A DNA stretch of 64,000 bases from assembly GCA_905182985.1 (NCBI GenBank), contig CAJJDN010000087.1:175360-239359 (forward strand). Reading direction: 5' to 3'. The translations under genes and the position numbers were made by a program. A model generated the notes under the pieces. That model was not told where the DNA came from and ran no database searches. It saw nothing but the letters and a program-made list of their open reading frames with translations. Positions within the stretch are counted from its first letter, which is position 1. The number at the start of each line of letters is the position of its first letter. Origin of the DNA: Paramecium sonneborni (taxonomy: Eukaryota; Ciliophora; Oligohymenophorea; Peniculida; Parameciidae). This document shows, one piece after another, positions 53,294 through 64,000 of the stretch.

Positions 53294-54157
53294 TCAAGTT
53301 ATGTAATACTAACATTAAGGTTGATAGATTTTATTACAAAATTCCTAATTAAAATAATCAAGGCATTCTTAATTTAAAATATAGGAATACATCCAAATTT
53401 GACTTAAAAACTAATAAAGTTTTTCACTTTAATCACATATTTCTTCTCCTTTTTCATTTATAGCAAAAGGTAATCCTAACCAAGTTCTTTAAAATTACTA
53501 AACTCCAAATAATAAATGTAAAAGAAATTAATGCTAAAAATTCCTTCTTTTTAAAAAGATCCATCAGCTTATTTAATTTTAATAATTTGAATATAGAATT
53601 TTGGTATTAATAATTAATCTTCATCACTAGTTCCTATTAAAGGGTCTGCATTTACTTCATATATATCTTTTTAACTTAAATTCTTTAGTTGTTTAAACTT
53701 TAGATTCTCAGTAAATAAAGTATAAAGTGATAAAATTCTATATCATTAGTAATCTCAAAATTTGTTTCTTTTTGTCTTCTTCTGATTCTTATGATTCAGA
53801 GTGACCTTTCATAGATATTCTCCTAGCAAAACTATCAAAATCATCGAATCATAACTAGCCTAATTAAATGGATTAAATTGATCATTCAATTTAGAATTTA
53901 TATATTAATTAAATATCTCTTGAAATAAAACTTACACTTGACTTTAACCTCTTATTTACTTATTCTTTCTCTTCATAATTATTAAATTCTGCTGTTAATA
54001 TTACTTTCCAATATCTAATTCTATGCTTATTATTCTAAAATAATTCTTCCCGTTTTCTTTTCCATTGTCTAGTATTAAAAATTTTAATTCCAATTAAGTT
54101 CTTTATTTATTATAAAATTTCTTTTACATAAATATTAGAGGTTTTTCCGCAACCCAT
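53294..54157 (-). CDS. MGC-start protein, unknown family, frame breaks near contig end
   Basis: Start ATG 54157-54155 (MGCGKTSNIYVKEIL, possible myristoylation/palmitoylation). The N-terminal frame is good for about 90 codons (RQWKRKREELFQ; RYWKVILTAEFN). After that, coding-like pieces lie in different frames: DDFDSFARRISMKGHSES, FKQLKNLSQKDIYEVNADPL then IPKFYIQIIKIKQADGSF, and a convincing end TWLGLPFAINEKGEEICD then SEKLYQFLSQIWMYSYILN and QCQYYIT with TGA 53296-53294. Some changes need introns of 17-19 nt, and at least one has no good GT...AG solution. Either the sequence near this contig end has indels or the gene is decaying. I cannot name the family. The 5' third is repeated after gap 2. 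Confidence 0.5.
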
Positions 54158-54568
54158 TTTAATAATTTTTCGGATCTTTTTTAAATATACACAAACTATT
54201 CTAATTCAACTTCCTAATTTAAATTGATTACCAATATGTCATTTTAAAATAACACTCAAAATTCTATACTCATTTATTATTATTAAAATAAGATCATTTT
54301 TCTCTTTTAAACTCAAATTTAATATTAAATAAGCTAATTTTAATAAAATCCTCTATATATTTATTTCAATTACATCAATGAATTCATAAAATCTTAAAAA
54401 TCTTTTGTTTTATCTCAAATTAAATCATTTTTATGCTTTAAAATTTACAATCAAAATTGGAGTGGCTTTTTCATTTAAAAATCTTGATTCAATTAATTTT
54501 AAATCTATTTTTTGTAGACAAATCTCATTTATTGTAATATCAGAGTTTAAAGTTTGCAAACATCACAA
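53828..54568. repeat. Left copy of 741-bp direct repeat flanking assembly gap 2
   Basis: Appears identical to 54926-55666 (offset 1098) and ends exactly at the first N of the gap. It includes the 5' part of the MGC-start gene and its upstream DNA. Most simply an unmerged contig overlap. Confidence 0.9.
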
Positions 54569-54925
54569 NNNNNNNNNNNNNNNNNNNNNNNNNNNNNNNN
54601 NNNNNNNNNNNNNNNNNNNNNNNNNNNNNNNNNNNNNNNNNNNNNNNNNNNNNNNNNNNNNNNNNNNNNNNNNNNNNNNNNNNNNNNNNNNNNNNNNNNN
54701 NNNNNNNNNNNNNNNNNNNNNNNNNNNNNNNNNNNNNNNNNNNNNNNNNNNNNNNNNNNNNNNNNNNNNNNNNNNNNNNNNNNNNNNNNNNNNNNNNNNN
54801 NNNNNNNNNNNNNNNNNNNNNNNNNNNNNNNNNNNNNNNNNNNNNNNNNNNNNNNNNNNNNNNNNNNNNNNNNNNNNNNNNNNNNNNNNNNNNNNNNNNN
54901 NNNNNNNNNNNNNNNNNNNNNNNNN
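54569..54925. other. Assembly gap 2 (357 N)
   Basis: Run of 357 N between two identical 741-bp flanks. As for gap 1, probably an overlap that scaffolding failed to merge. Confidence 0.97.
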
Positions 54926-55666
54926 AAAACTATCAAAATCATCGAATCATAACTAGCCTAATTAAATGGATTAAATTGATCATTCAATTTAGAATTTATA
55001 TATTAATTAAATATCTCTTGAAATAAAACTTACACTTGACTTTAACCTCTTATTTACTTATTCTTTCTCTTCATAATTATTAAATTCTGCTGTTAATATT
55101 ACTTTCCAATATCTAATTCTATGCTTATTATTCTAAAATAATTCTTCCCGTTTTCTTTTCCATTGTCTAGTATTAAAAATTTTAATTCCAATTAAGTTCT
55201 TTATTTATTATAAAATTTCTTTTACATAAATATTAGAGGTTTTTCCGCAACCCATTTTAATAATTTTTCGGATCTTTTTTAAATATACACAAACTATTCT
55301 AATTCAACTTCCTAATTTAAATTGATTACCAATATGTCATTTTAAAATAACACTCAAAATTCTATACTCATTTATTATTATTAAAATAAGATCATTTTTC
55401 TCTTTTAAACTCAAATTTAATATTAAATAAGCTAATTTTAATAAAATCCTCTATATATTTATTTCAATTACATCAATGAATTCATAAAATCTTAAAAATC
55501 TTTTGTTTTATCTCAAATTAAATCATTTTTATGCTTTAAAATTTACAATCAAAATTGGAGTGGCTTTTTCATTTAAAAATCTTGATTCAATTAATTTTAA
55601 ATCTATTTTTTGTAGACAAATCTCATTTATTGTAATATCAGAGTTTAAAGTTTGCAAACATCACAA
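54926..55666. repeat. Right copy of 741-bp direct repeat flanking assembly gap 2
   Basis: Second copy of 53828-54568, starting at the first base after the Ns. The apparent second MGC start at 55255-55253 within it is a duplicate of the one at 54157 and should not be counted as another gene. Confidence 0.9.
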
Positions 55667-56018
55667 ATTTTTTAATTATTGATATGCTTTACTTAATTTG
55701 TTATTTAACTTAATAGGTTTATTAGAGAATAATTCTATATTTAATAAACAAATTTATAGATATATTGGGTTAAATTTAAAGAAACAATCAATATGAATTG
55801 TTTTATCCATAAAACCTAAAAATATTTCTTAAATTAATAATTTTTAATTTATTAAAAATAATTTCAACGACTATTCTTAATAAAACTATGTCTTAACAAC
55901 ATTTGTCCTTTTAAAAATAAAACTAGAGTTTTGTATTTATAAATTGTTATATTTTATGATAACTATATAATAAAATAAAGTTAAGGTTTTCATGTCATTT
56001 TAGCCTATAAATATATTT

Positions 56019-56780
56019 TCAATTTATTTTGTGTTTCTTAGATAATTGAAAAGATTTATTGTATAATTCAAAAACTTCCATAACCGACATAATTAAATCA
56101 TTGGTTTTAATGATAGTTCCCAAATCCTTGATTAAACAAAATTATACTTCTTCTATATTATCTAATTAATTTTTATAATCAAGGTTTTTAACATGTTCAA
56201 TAAATCTTTAGAATTCTGGAATTTCTTTGGCAATTTTCATAGTATCCTCTGTTTATTTTAATTCTTAAATCATTTCTTCTTTGATAATATTCATATCATT
56301 GAAACAATTATGAAAATTTAAGAAACAAAATTCTAAGACTGGATTCGGATTTTTTTATTTTATATGTAAAGCAAGTTAAGGAATAGTTTGCTCATAAATT
56401 TCATTTAAATAATGATTCAATTAATCTTATTTATTTTGTGATTTTCCAAAAAATAATTAAAATTGAGTGTTTGCTAAAAATGATTAACTTTATTCTTATA
56501 ATAATTTGTATTCCTGTAACTATTAATTTAAACCAGCTACCTGATTAATTTATATAGAAAAAAATTACTTTATTTTCTAAAAGATCAACATACATTTTTT
56601 TTCTCTTACGACTATTTTTTGCTGATTCTCTATTTTTAACAAGTTTCATTCTTTCTCTCACTATGATCTCTTAATCAGTTAAAGCTAAAATTAATGTATT
56701 AAGATGATACCTCTTTGTCCTCTCTTTTTAGGTTTATAATCTAATGAATGATCGAGAAAATCATAATAATCATTATCCAT
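56019..56780 (-). CDS. bZIP transcription factor
   Basis: ATG 56780-56778 (MDNDYYDFLDHSLDYKPKK), two introns of 26-28 nt, TGA 56021-56019, about 235 residues. The basic region RMKLVKNRESAKNSRKRKK fits the bZIP signature N-x7-R, and is followed by a short leucine zipper (YVDLLENKVAGLNQQLQEYKLL). The second intron falls at the start of the zipper. The rest is helical with no second domain I can name. bZIP proteins dimerise and bind DNA in the nucleus; target and partner are not visible. bZIP genes are not common in ciliates, so the clear motif is worth noting. It lies 211 bp downstream of the stop of the third channel gene, same strand. Confidence 0.87.
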
Positions 56781-56991
56781 GTTTTAATTTTTTATTTTAC
56801 TTTGAAATTTAGTGTTCTAATTGACGAATATATATATAATGATGTTACGTATTATTTTTACATTAAATTTTTTATTAAGTGATGAAATGGATCTTCCTCA
56901 ATATTTAAAAATATAAAAAATACTACATTTTAATAAAAACATTGATATTTAATAAACTATTAAACAAAATAAAATAAAAAATAAAAAAAAT

Positions 56992-59900
56992 TCATATTAT
57001 AGGTTATCTTTCTCCAGCAGCAGAAAATATTATTTTGATATCTTCATCTAAAATAGATTGTGGAGCATTGCCATTATAAATAGGTAAATCAATATTTGAT
57101 AAATTTTAACTTTCATTTGTATTATGGTGTTTTCTAATTTTAAAATTACCATTTAATGTAGCTTCTTCATAAGAGGCTTCAAACATTTCTGGTTCAATTA
57201 AATGATTTGCATTTTGATTGTGACTAATTTAATAATAATAATAAATTAAAATACTTTTACTATAGCTCACTATCCATGGATATAGCATCATCAGAAAATT
57301 AATTTTGTTTGATAGCTAATTTTTTTATAAGAACTTTGCTATAAGATTCCCAAGTTTTAAATAGAATCAAAACAGTTAGATAATCATGAAGAATATTGAA
57401 ATTAGCTTTTAATTAAAGTGCAGAACTAATATTAGATCTTTCAATGTTCTTATTTTTTCTATAATACATCAATCGTAATTGCATTTCTTTGCTAAATTAT
57501 TTAATTTATTTAATAGAATCAGGAGGAGCATCTTTAAAAACTTCTGTATGGAATTTAACTCTAAATAATTCATAAATCAATTAATTGTATTAAATGTAAC
57601 CATAATGATCACTATTAATATTTGATAATGAATTACCATTTTAATTTAAATGATGAAGCTATTTTTGCGACATCCCAAAGATTTTCTTCTTCTCCTCCTC
57701 CTAAAGGTTTACCAATATCTAATAGAAATTTACATAAAAATTTATAATGCATCGTTTATCCTTAAGTCTCTGATGAGTATTTACACCAAATTGTTTTAAT
57801 TTTATCAATATTTTCTACATATGATTAAATTGGTGAGTCTTATATTTAGAAAAATGATTCAAATTATTCTATTAAACTTAATAAAAAGAGGGTTAATAGA
57901 ACATATGTGGAAAAAAACATAAATAAAAAGAAATATATTTAACTTGCAAATGATCCACAATATTTTGGATCTTCCCAACATAATGGATTATGATGCATAG
58001 TATCAGTCATTATTGTTCTCCAATCATCACCAGAAGCACATTTGAATAAAGTCATCATTGCACTTCCAGCTGTCATAAAATTCAATTAGTCATCTAAAAC
58101 TTATCCAGCATCTATTGTACCAAATAATTGACAGCCAAACAAAGCAAAAACTAGCATTGTGATTATTAAAATAGCAAAAATTTTACCCAAATATGGTAAA
58201 GCAAAAAGGATTACATTTATTAATCTTTATAGATTGATAAATCCTTAGAAAATTAAAATAATCCTTAAACTTCTTAAAGAAAAGAATAAGCGAAGTAATT
58301 AGAATCCTGTATCATGAGGAGTTGATTTATAATATATCATGATCCAATCAATTGAATAATCTGCTATGAAATCAATTATTGCAATTAGAATTAAAAAGAA
58401 ATAAAATCTTCTCCAATAATTATCAAAGAATCTATTTACTCCTAAAGCCAAAAATAATAATACAACCCATAAAAAGTATATAACACTTAATCCATTATGA
58501 ACATCATTAATTGCTCTGAAATACTCTTCATTCATTTCAGATGTAAACATTAATAATATTATAAAATCAACCCATAGAAGTAAAAATAAGCATTTTTAAA
58601 TAGTAAGACTACTAGTAATATCAGAGGAGACTTTTCTTATTCCATGAGTAGGTGGAGTTGAGAATTGTGGGAAATCATTTATTAACATAGATGAAATTTC
58701 TTTAAATTCTTTTTATGATTAAGTAAGTTCTGATTTTTCAATTTCCATTTAATTTTTTTTTAAATTAGTATATAGAACTCCTGTGAATAAACTCAAAAAA
58801 AACATTGATCCTATGAATACAAAAAGTAAGAAGAAAATATATGTTACTATATATGAATTAAATCCTTATGGACCTATTTCTGCTACTTAACTATTTTCAG
58901 CAACTTAATATATTTCTCCCCAACCATCTAAAGTTGCTGTTACAAATAATGTAGGAATAGCAATAGTAATATTATCAAAATTATGTTTATAATTCACCCA
59001 AATTTTGCCTTCTTATAAACAAGTCTATTTATTTACTTCAAAAACCATTTTGTCTTCACAATATCCAAATTATTATTCATAAAGAATTATACCATATACT
59101 CCAAACATTATCCATACAGATAATAAAGTGATTAAGACATTAAGAATATCAAATAATGATCTTCCAATAGCTTCTCTTAAGTTTGTAAGCCAACTTAATC
59201 TATACATTAATTTCATAGGTCTAAAGTAACCTAAATATAATAAGATTTTCAAAATTGGTTTAAAATCTTCAGGATTACTTCCAAATGCTATGATATTTGA
59301 AACTTAATAAATAAAATCTAAAACTTAAAATGTTGATACTAAATATGATCCTTGATCCATAAATAATCCTTTTGCAATTATATTAAAAATAGTATCTGCT
59401 AATTATATTATATTACAAGAGAATTGAAGAGTATCAGGGTAGGTTTCACTATTTGTTTCATAATCATTATAAGTTTTTAGGATAAAAGCAATTATTGATA
59501 AATATGTGATTATATCCATAATATAGATATAAACCATTGATGTTGTAAGATGTGTCAAGATAATACGAAATATATTATCTTTTTCAAAAAAAAATAAAGA
59601 AGATTCACATTATATTCCTTCATATAATTAAGGTGTTCTTTCTAATAATTTCCTATTAATTTATTCTAAAAAATTATATTATATTTTATTTACTTATCGA
59701 TTTTATTAAATTATAAATTAAATTTGGTTTATTTTTATAAATTTCTTCATTTGTTAAATTTTTTTTTGTCAATACTGGTTCTGAATATGTTTCCATTAAT
59801 TACATTTATATTTCATCTGAATTTTATGTTATATGCTATAATTATTCATTAATATTCTTCTGAATTTCATTTTAAATTTCTTCTACTGGTTAATCTAAAT

Positions 59901-62900
59901 ATTTTCCAAATCCATCCAATAAAACAGCCATAACTAATCCATAAGTTAAGTAATTTAAAATTAACACTAAAGAAAATGAATAAATAATTGAAAATGTGAA
60001 ATTAATATCACTTCCAATTACATATACTCCATACCAATCATCATTTGTCATTATATTAAAGATTGTCATAAAAGATTTAAAAATATTTTCATAAGAATGT
60101 AATTATCCAAGAGAATCATTTTAATCAAACTTTCCAACAAACATTTCCATTCCTGTTAGAGCATACATAAATATTACTAAAAACATTAAAAATGCTAAGT
60201 AAATGTATTAATCGAAAGTCATAGAAGCAATATGACCAATTGTTATAGCCATTTTATTATATTTTAAACATCTATAGAATAATAAACATTTTGTTCCTCT
60301 AATTAATCTTAAATTTTGTTCATTCAGAAATGTTGTCATATAATCACTCATGGTGAATTCGAAAAAATTGATAATTACAATAGTAGATTATAAAATTAAA
60401 TCTGGAGATCTTAAAAGATCTCTTAATTTAAAACCAAAAAATCTCATCAACAATTCACAACATAAAAATATCGTTGAAATATCTTCAACAGCAGAAATGA
60501 TATTGATATCTACAATTCCTTAAAGAGATAAAAATGTAAAATTATTCAGGATTACTAAATCAAAGAAAAATTGACTAAATCTACTAGTAACAGTTAAATA
60601 GGCATATTTTTAAGACATTATGTAAAATCCCTTAATTCCTTTCATCCAAATAAGGAAATCAGCTTTATTAAGCATAATTAAGACTACTTAAAAGTATTTT
60701 AATCTATTTTTATTTATTTCAAGTACATCTTTGCCAGACCAATTATGTTTTTAGATTGTTTTATGATTTTAGTATTCTTTCATTCTCATACTTTAATATT
60801 TAAATTTATTAGAAATTTAATTATGATTTATTGATGGGATTTTTTAATTAATTTTATCTTGTACTCCTTCATAATTAGTATAATATCCTTAAACAAATAT
60901 ATAAGGTTATCCATTTCGAAAAATGGAGAAATTTTTATGCTAAGTTTCTAAAATTTATGAAAATTTCATTTTATTAGATTATTTTATTTCTGATCTTTCA
61001 AAGTTGACAATAGAATCTGTGGTTTATTCAATTTTCTTTTAATTTCTACTTATAAATGGTTGTTGACCCTTTGTTTTAGTAGGAAAACTTGATTTTGCAA
61101 ATTATGTTTTTCCATACAATTTTTCTTTTTCAATTTTAATCTAATGATAAATCATTTTGAATTTAAGAGATCTTATCTTTTCTAAATTAAAGTTTTTTTC
61201 TTTTTGAATCAAATCTTATTAATTACTAAAAATATTAATAATAATAAATACATTAGTTTTATTAAAATGTCATTAGAAGAGTTAAAATTTTGTTTTACTT
61301 AAAGATTTACTTATGGTTAAAGTCTTGAAAAATGTATAGTTTTAAGTTTTTCAATAATTTTCATATTAAATTCATCTTCAGTATAATTTTTAGGTTTTAT
61401 TCTTTTAATTAAAGCATTTAAAATATCAAACTTTGGTAAAAGAAATCTTTTCCAAGTTAAACCTGTGACATATTAAATAAAAGATATTTTAATGATTCCA
61501 CTTTCCATTTATCTTTATTTAGCTGATAATGTTCTCGTAGTTTGATATGATTTTTTGAAGCTATTAGGATCTTCAATTGCAAATTTTTTAATAATAGGTT
61601 CAGTTAAATGATTTCTATATTTTTTGATTACTTTATAGATGCCTATTTCTCTTAAATGTGCAACATCTAAAATTTCTAATAAATTTCTTTCTGGGAATTC
61701 ATTTTCTTCTTTCAATCTTTTTTCAATCTCTTTTTCTTCTTCTCTTTTTTTATTTTCTTCTGTGGCTTCAGCATAATGAACTTTCAAAACAGCAATAACA
61801 ATATTAAATCCAAAAAAACCTCCAATAAAAATGATTAATAAATAATACAACCAAATCCAAGGATGAAATATCCTCATTGTAAAAAACATTACCCAACTCC
61901 AATCATCCATCGTAATAGTTCTTAAAATCTATCCCAAAGAACCAATTAAATCATTAAAAGAAGTTGGCATTTTTGGAGTTTTTTCGCTATACATACAAAG
62001 CATACCATCTGGACATTGATCTATTTAACATTATATCCATCCATCAGTTTCATCGCCATTTTCATATTAACATCTGTAATTGAACAATCCTTAAAATAAA
62101 AATATCCCCATAGATGCAAATATTAATGAAAATAGAATCACAATCATTAATGCTTCAATCAAATATTTTACTGATTATTTTAATGCTGTCATCATTACAT
62201 TTAATCCCTGAAAAATAATTGTCAAATACATCAACAAAGTTACCAATCTTAAAGGAGATATATCTATAATTATTATTTCTGGATAGTAAAGATTCATTGC
62301 TGTGAAAATTATAAGTACAATATCATAAATATTTTCCATATTTCTAAAAAATGCATAATCATTAAAAAAGATTCCACTTGCAATAATTCTTAATCCAATT
62401 TCAGAAATAAATAATAGTGTAACTACTTCTTCTATATGATCTGTATCAGTTCTTCCATTTGTTTTAACTACAATATATAGTATCACATTAAATAGGATAA
62501 GAAATGTCATTAGGATTTTAAATATAAAATTGTTCACAATAATTCTTGCCATTATAGGGATGCCATGTAAGAAATAAATAAAGCCTTTTCTTAGATTTAA
62601 CAAAGCCAAATTATCATTATATTTCTAAAAATAAACGGTAAAATTTACTTGCAACTCATAATTTAATCTTTATATTTCTGATAATTTCACTAATCTAACA
62701 TAATATGGATCCTTCATTGTATTTTTTACAATTAATTTTTTATGTCTTCGTATGATTTTTTCATATTCAACATCATTAAAATATTCATTTTATACTTCTT
62801 GATGTTAATTAAAAGCATTCATGAAATTAATAGCAACACCTGATTTTTCAGGATCTGGTTTAGGTTTTTGTTACATGTTAAGTGATTGTGTAGCTGATTA

Positions 62901-63284
62901 TATTAATTTTTAATAGTTATGAATTGATTTTTGTAATGTATGACGATTAACTCTATCTTCAACCATGTCATCTCTTTCAATGCTTTCTAATGAATATTCA
63001 GACATTTTTGAATTATTAATATTGCTACCTTATGGAAATGTTTCACTATTGAATAAATAAGTTATTTTACTCGTGAAATTAGATCTAATTGAATTAATCA
63101 AAGGAACTCTGGAGCTAACTTTAACTTCTGTCAACGCTGAACTTTCTTTTTATTTCTGGAGTTTCCAGCGCATTTGAATGACGGCTAATATATTTTAATT
63201 AAAAAAAAACTTATCATTTAAGACATTAATATCAGAATTTTAAGAAATCTCTTTACTTCTATTTCTCTTCTCAATCTAATTCAT
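56992..63284 (-). CDS. Four-domain voltage-gated cation channel with all-Asp pore ring (D/D/D/D), second copy
   Basis: ATG 63284-63282 (MNQIEKRNRSKEISQ); TGA 56994-56992; about 2,050 residues with at least one short intron near 57230. An N-terminal IQ-like motif, VIQMRWKLQKQK, lies near residue 40. Repeat I about 62600-61780, II about 60800-59900, III about 59600-58780, IV about 58600-57900. Pores: I TITMDDWSWVM, II IMTNDDWYGV, III TATLDGWGEI, IV KCASGDDWRTIM, so Asp at all four selectivity positions. S4 of repeat I is nearly stripped of charge (SPLRLVTLLMYL), while II keeps LRLIRGTKCLLFYR. The repeat IV loop HHNPLCWEDPKYCGS is almost the same as HHNPYCSEDPKYCGS in the gene at 27066-33942, showing close paralogy. 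Predicted to conduct Ca2+ or mixed cations in the plasma or ciliary membrane. Confidence 0.92.
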
Positions 63285-63356
63285 TGATTCTACTTTTTTA
63301 TACTAAAATATAAAAATATTAAATAAAATATAATGCGAATTATATTTAATGGCTAA

Positions 63357-63747
63357 TCATTTACTAAATGAAGATTTAATTAATTCATGTAATTATTCGA
63401 GATCAGTTTTAACTTCATTTGTTTCAATACATTGAAATTTGAATTGTTCTTATTCTTATTCAATTTTATTTGAATCTATCAAGTTAAAGACTTATTTTTG
63501 AAATTTTTTGCTAATTGAATATTTCTAAAGTTATATATTAATTATAATATACTGCTTCTAAGAATTCATCAATATTTTAACTCATTTCTTCACCTAATAC
63601 TCTTTTTCTATTAGTTGATGATTGCATTTGTTTTAAAATTTCATTTCTAGTTTGAGTAATTTATAAGGATATGTCATGCAATTTTTATCCTTTTAATCCA
63701 TCAATACAATCATTGACATTCAAATAAGTTCCTAAAATTTCTATCAT
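63357..63747 (-). CDS. Small helical protein, unknown function
   Basis: ATG 63747-63745 (MIEILGTYLNVNDCIDGLK), one 28-nt intron after DEFLEA, TGA 63359-63357, about 120 residues. It is mostly charged amphipathic helix (ITQTRNEILKQMQSS; KKFQKQVFNLIDSNKIEQ; LEQLHELIKSSFSK), suggesting a coiled-coil or small complex subunit. I do not recognise a family. It is divergent from the kinase gene with 44 bp between the start codons. Confidence 0.5.
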
Positions 63748-63791
63748 TGAGTACTTTGTGTGTTGATTGGTAAAAACATTAATAAATAATA

Positions 63792-64000
63792 ATGGCAACT
63801 AAATATTAATAAATTTTAGAAGGCAAATATGGAATATTGAAGGTGATAGGGAAAGGGGAATTTGGAGAAGTTTATTTGGCAGAGAATATTTAGACTGTAA
63901 ATTTGAATAAATGAGCATAGAAATAACAAGTAGCTATAAAGCAAGCAATAAAGTTAGAATTAGAGAAGGTGAAAAAGAGATAAGAATTATTTTAAACAGA
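63792..64000 (+). CDS. Protein kinase, N-terminal fragment (runs off right edge)
   Basis: ATG 63792 (MATKYQQILEGKYGILKV); a 24-nt intron near 63899-63922 joins NIQT to KQQVAIK. The glycine loop IGKGEFGEVYLAEN and the VAIK lysine strand are intact, so this is the N-lobe of a Ser/Thr protein kinase. The helix C region (LELEKVKKRQELFQT) is incomplete at the window edge. A casein kinase 1-like family is possible but cannot be decided from about 60 residues. Confidence 0.8.

Larger units (their letters stand above)
54158..56018. other. Intergenic stretch containing gap 2 and duplicated flank
   Basis: Between the MGC-start gene and the bZIP gene. After collapsing the duplicate it is about 760 bp. 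One minus-strand frame (55810 down to about 55350) reads smoothly except for TGA codons at 55663-55661 and 55525-55523. This is not beyond chance when TGA is the only stop. No RNA gene or known domain is seen. Confidence 0.5.

Noticed and set aside
55320..55810. Minus-strand frame beginning MDKTIHIDCFFKFN, broken by TGA at 55663-55661 and 55525-55523, as a pseudogene.
   Set aside because: With TGA as sole stop, open runs of about 50 codons are expected by chance in this base composition; no domain is recognised.

Overview
The window is AT-rich, gene-dense DNA from a ciliate, almost certainly the macronuclear genome of a Paramecium. Reading frames are closed only by TGA, while TAA and TAG occur inside conserved protein blocks where glutamine fits. 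Introns are tiny (mostly 20-31 nt, GT...AG) and intergenic spacers are often only tens of bases. Under this code a random frame stays open for roughly 55 codons, so every gene call rests on protein character and homology, not on ORF length alone.

Layout. 1-6253 (-): 5' part of a giant ciliary ASH/MSP-type protein with a CH domain (CFAP47-like), interrupted by an assembly gap. 6912-9302 (+): a stand-alone SAS-6 head-domain protein (SAS6L) and a calcium-dependent protein kinase. 9432-14356 (-): a long HEAT-repeat protein. 14569-16326 (+): an SCP/NIF-type (CTD-like) phosphatase. 16365-19574 (-): a small membrane protein, a shrunken TTLL relative and a full tubulin tyrosine ligase-like enzyme. 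19593-19663 (+): tRNA-Pro(CGG). 19751-26258 (-) and 27066-33942 (+): two four-domain cation channels, head to head. 34029-37870 (-): a cyclic-nucleotide-binding K+ channel. 38535-43562 (+): a giant PAS/TmcB-like membrane protein. 43640-45697: GIDE/MUL1-like, PWWP and tail-anchored proteins. 45736-51326 (-): a Rab GTPase and a block of secreted or surface Cys-containing proteins, including a tandem pair. 51410-53158 (+): a MORN-repeat protein. 53294-56780 (-): a small lipid-anchor candidate with frame problems, a second assembly gap and a bZIP factor. 56992-63284 (-): a third four-domain channel. 63357-64000: a small protein and the start of a kinase.

Theme. The contents suit a swimming, Ca2+-signalling cell: axonemal and basal-body proteins (CFAP47, SAS6L, TTLL), calcium effectors (CDPK), and four channel genes within about 45 kb. 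Two of the three four-domain channels carry an all-aspartate pore ring (D/D/D/D), and the third appears to carry N/D/D/N. That cluster is the most interesting content. Both N gaps are flanked by long identical direct repeats (954 bp and 741 bp), which look like unmerged contig overlaps and not biology.
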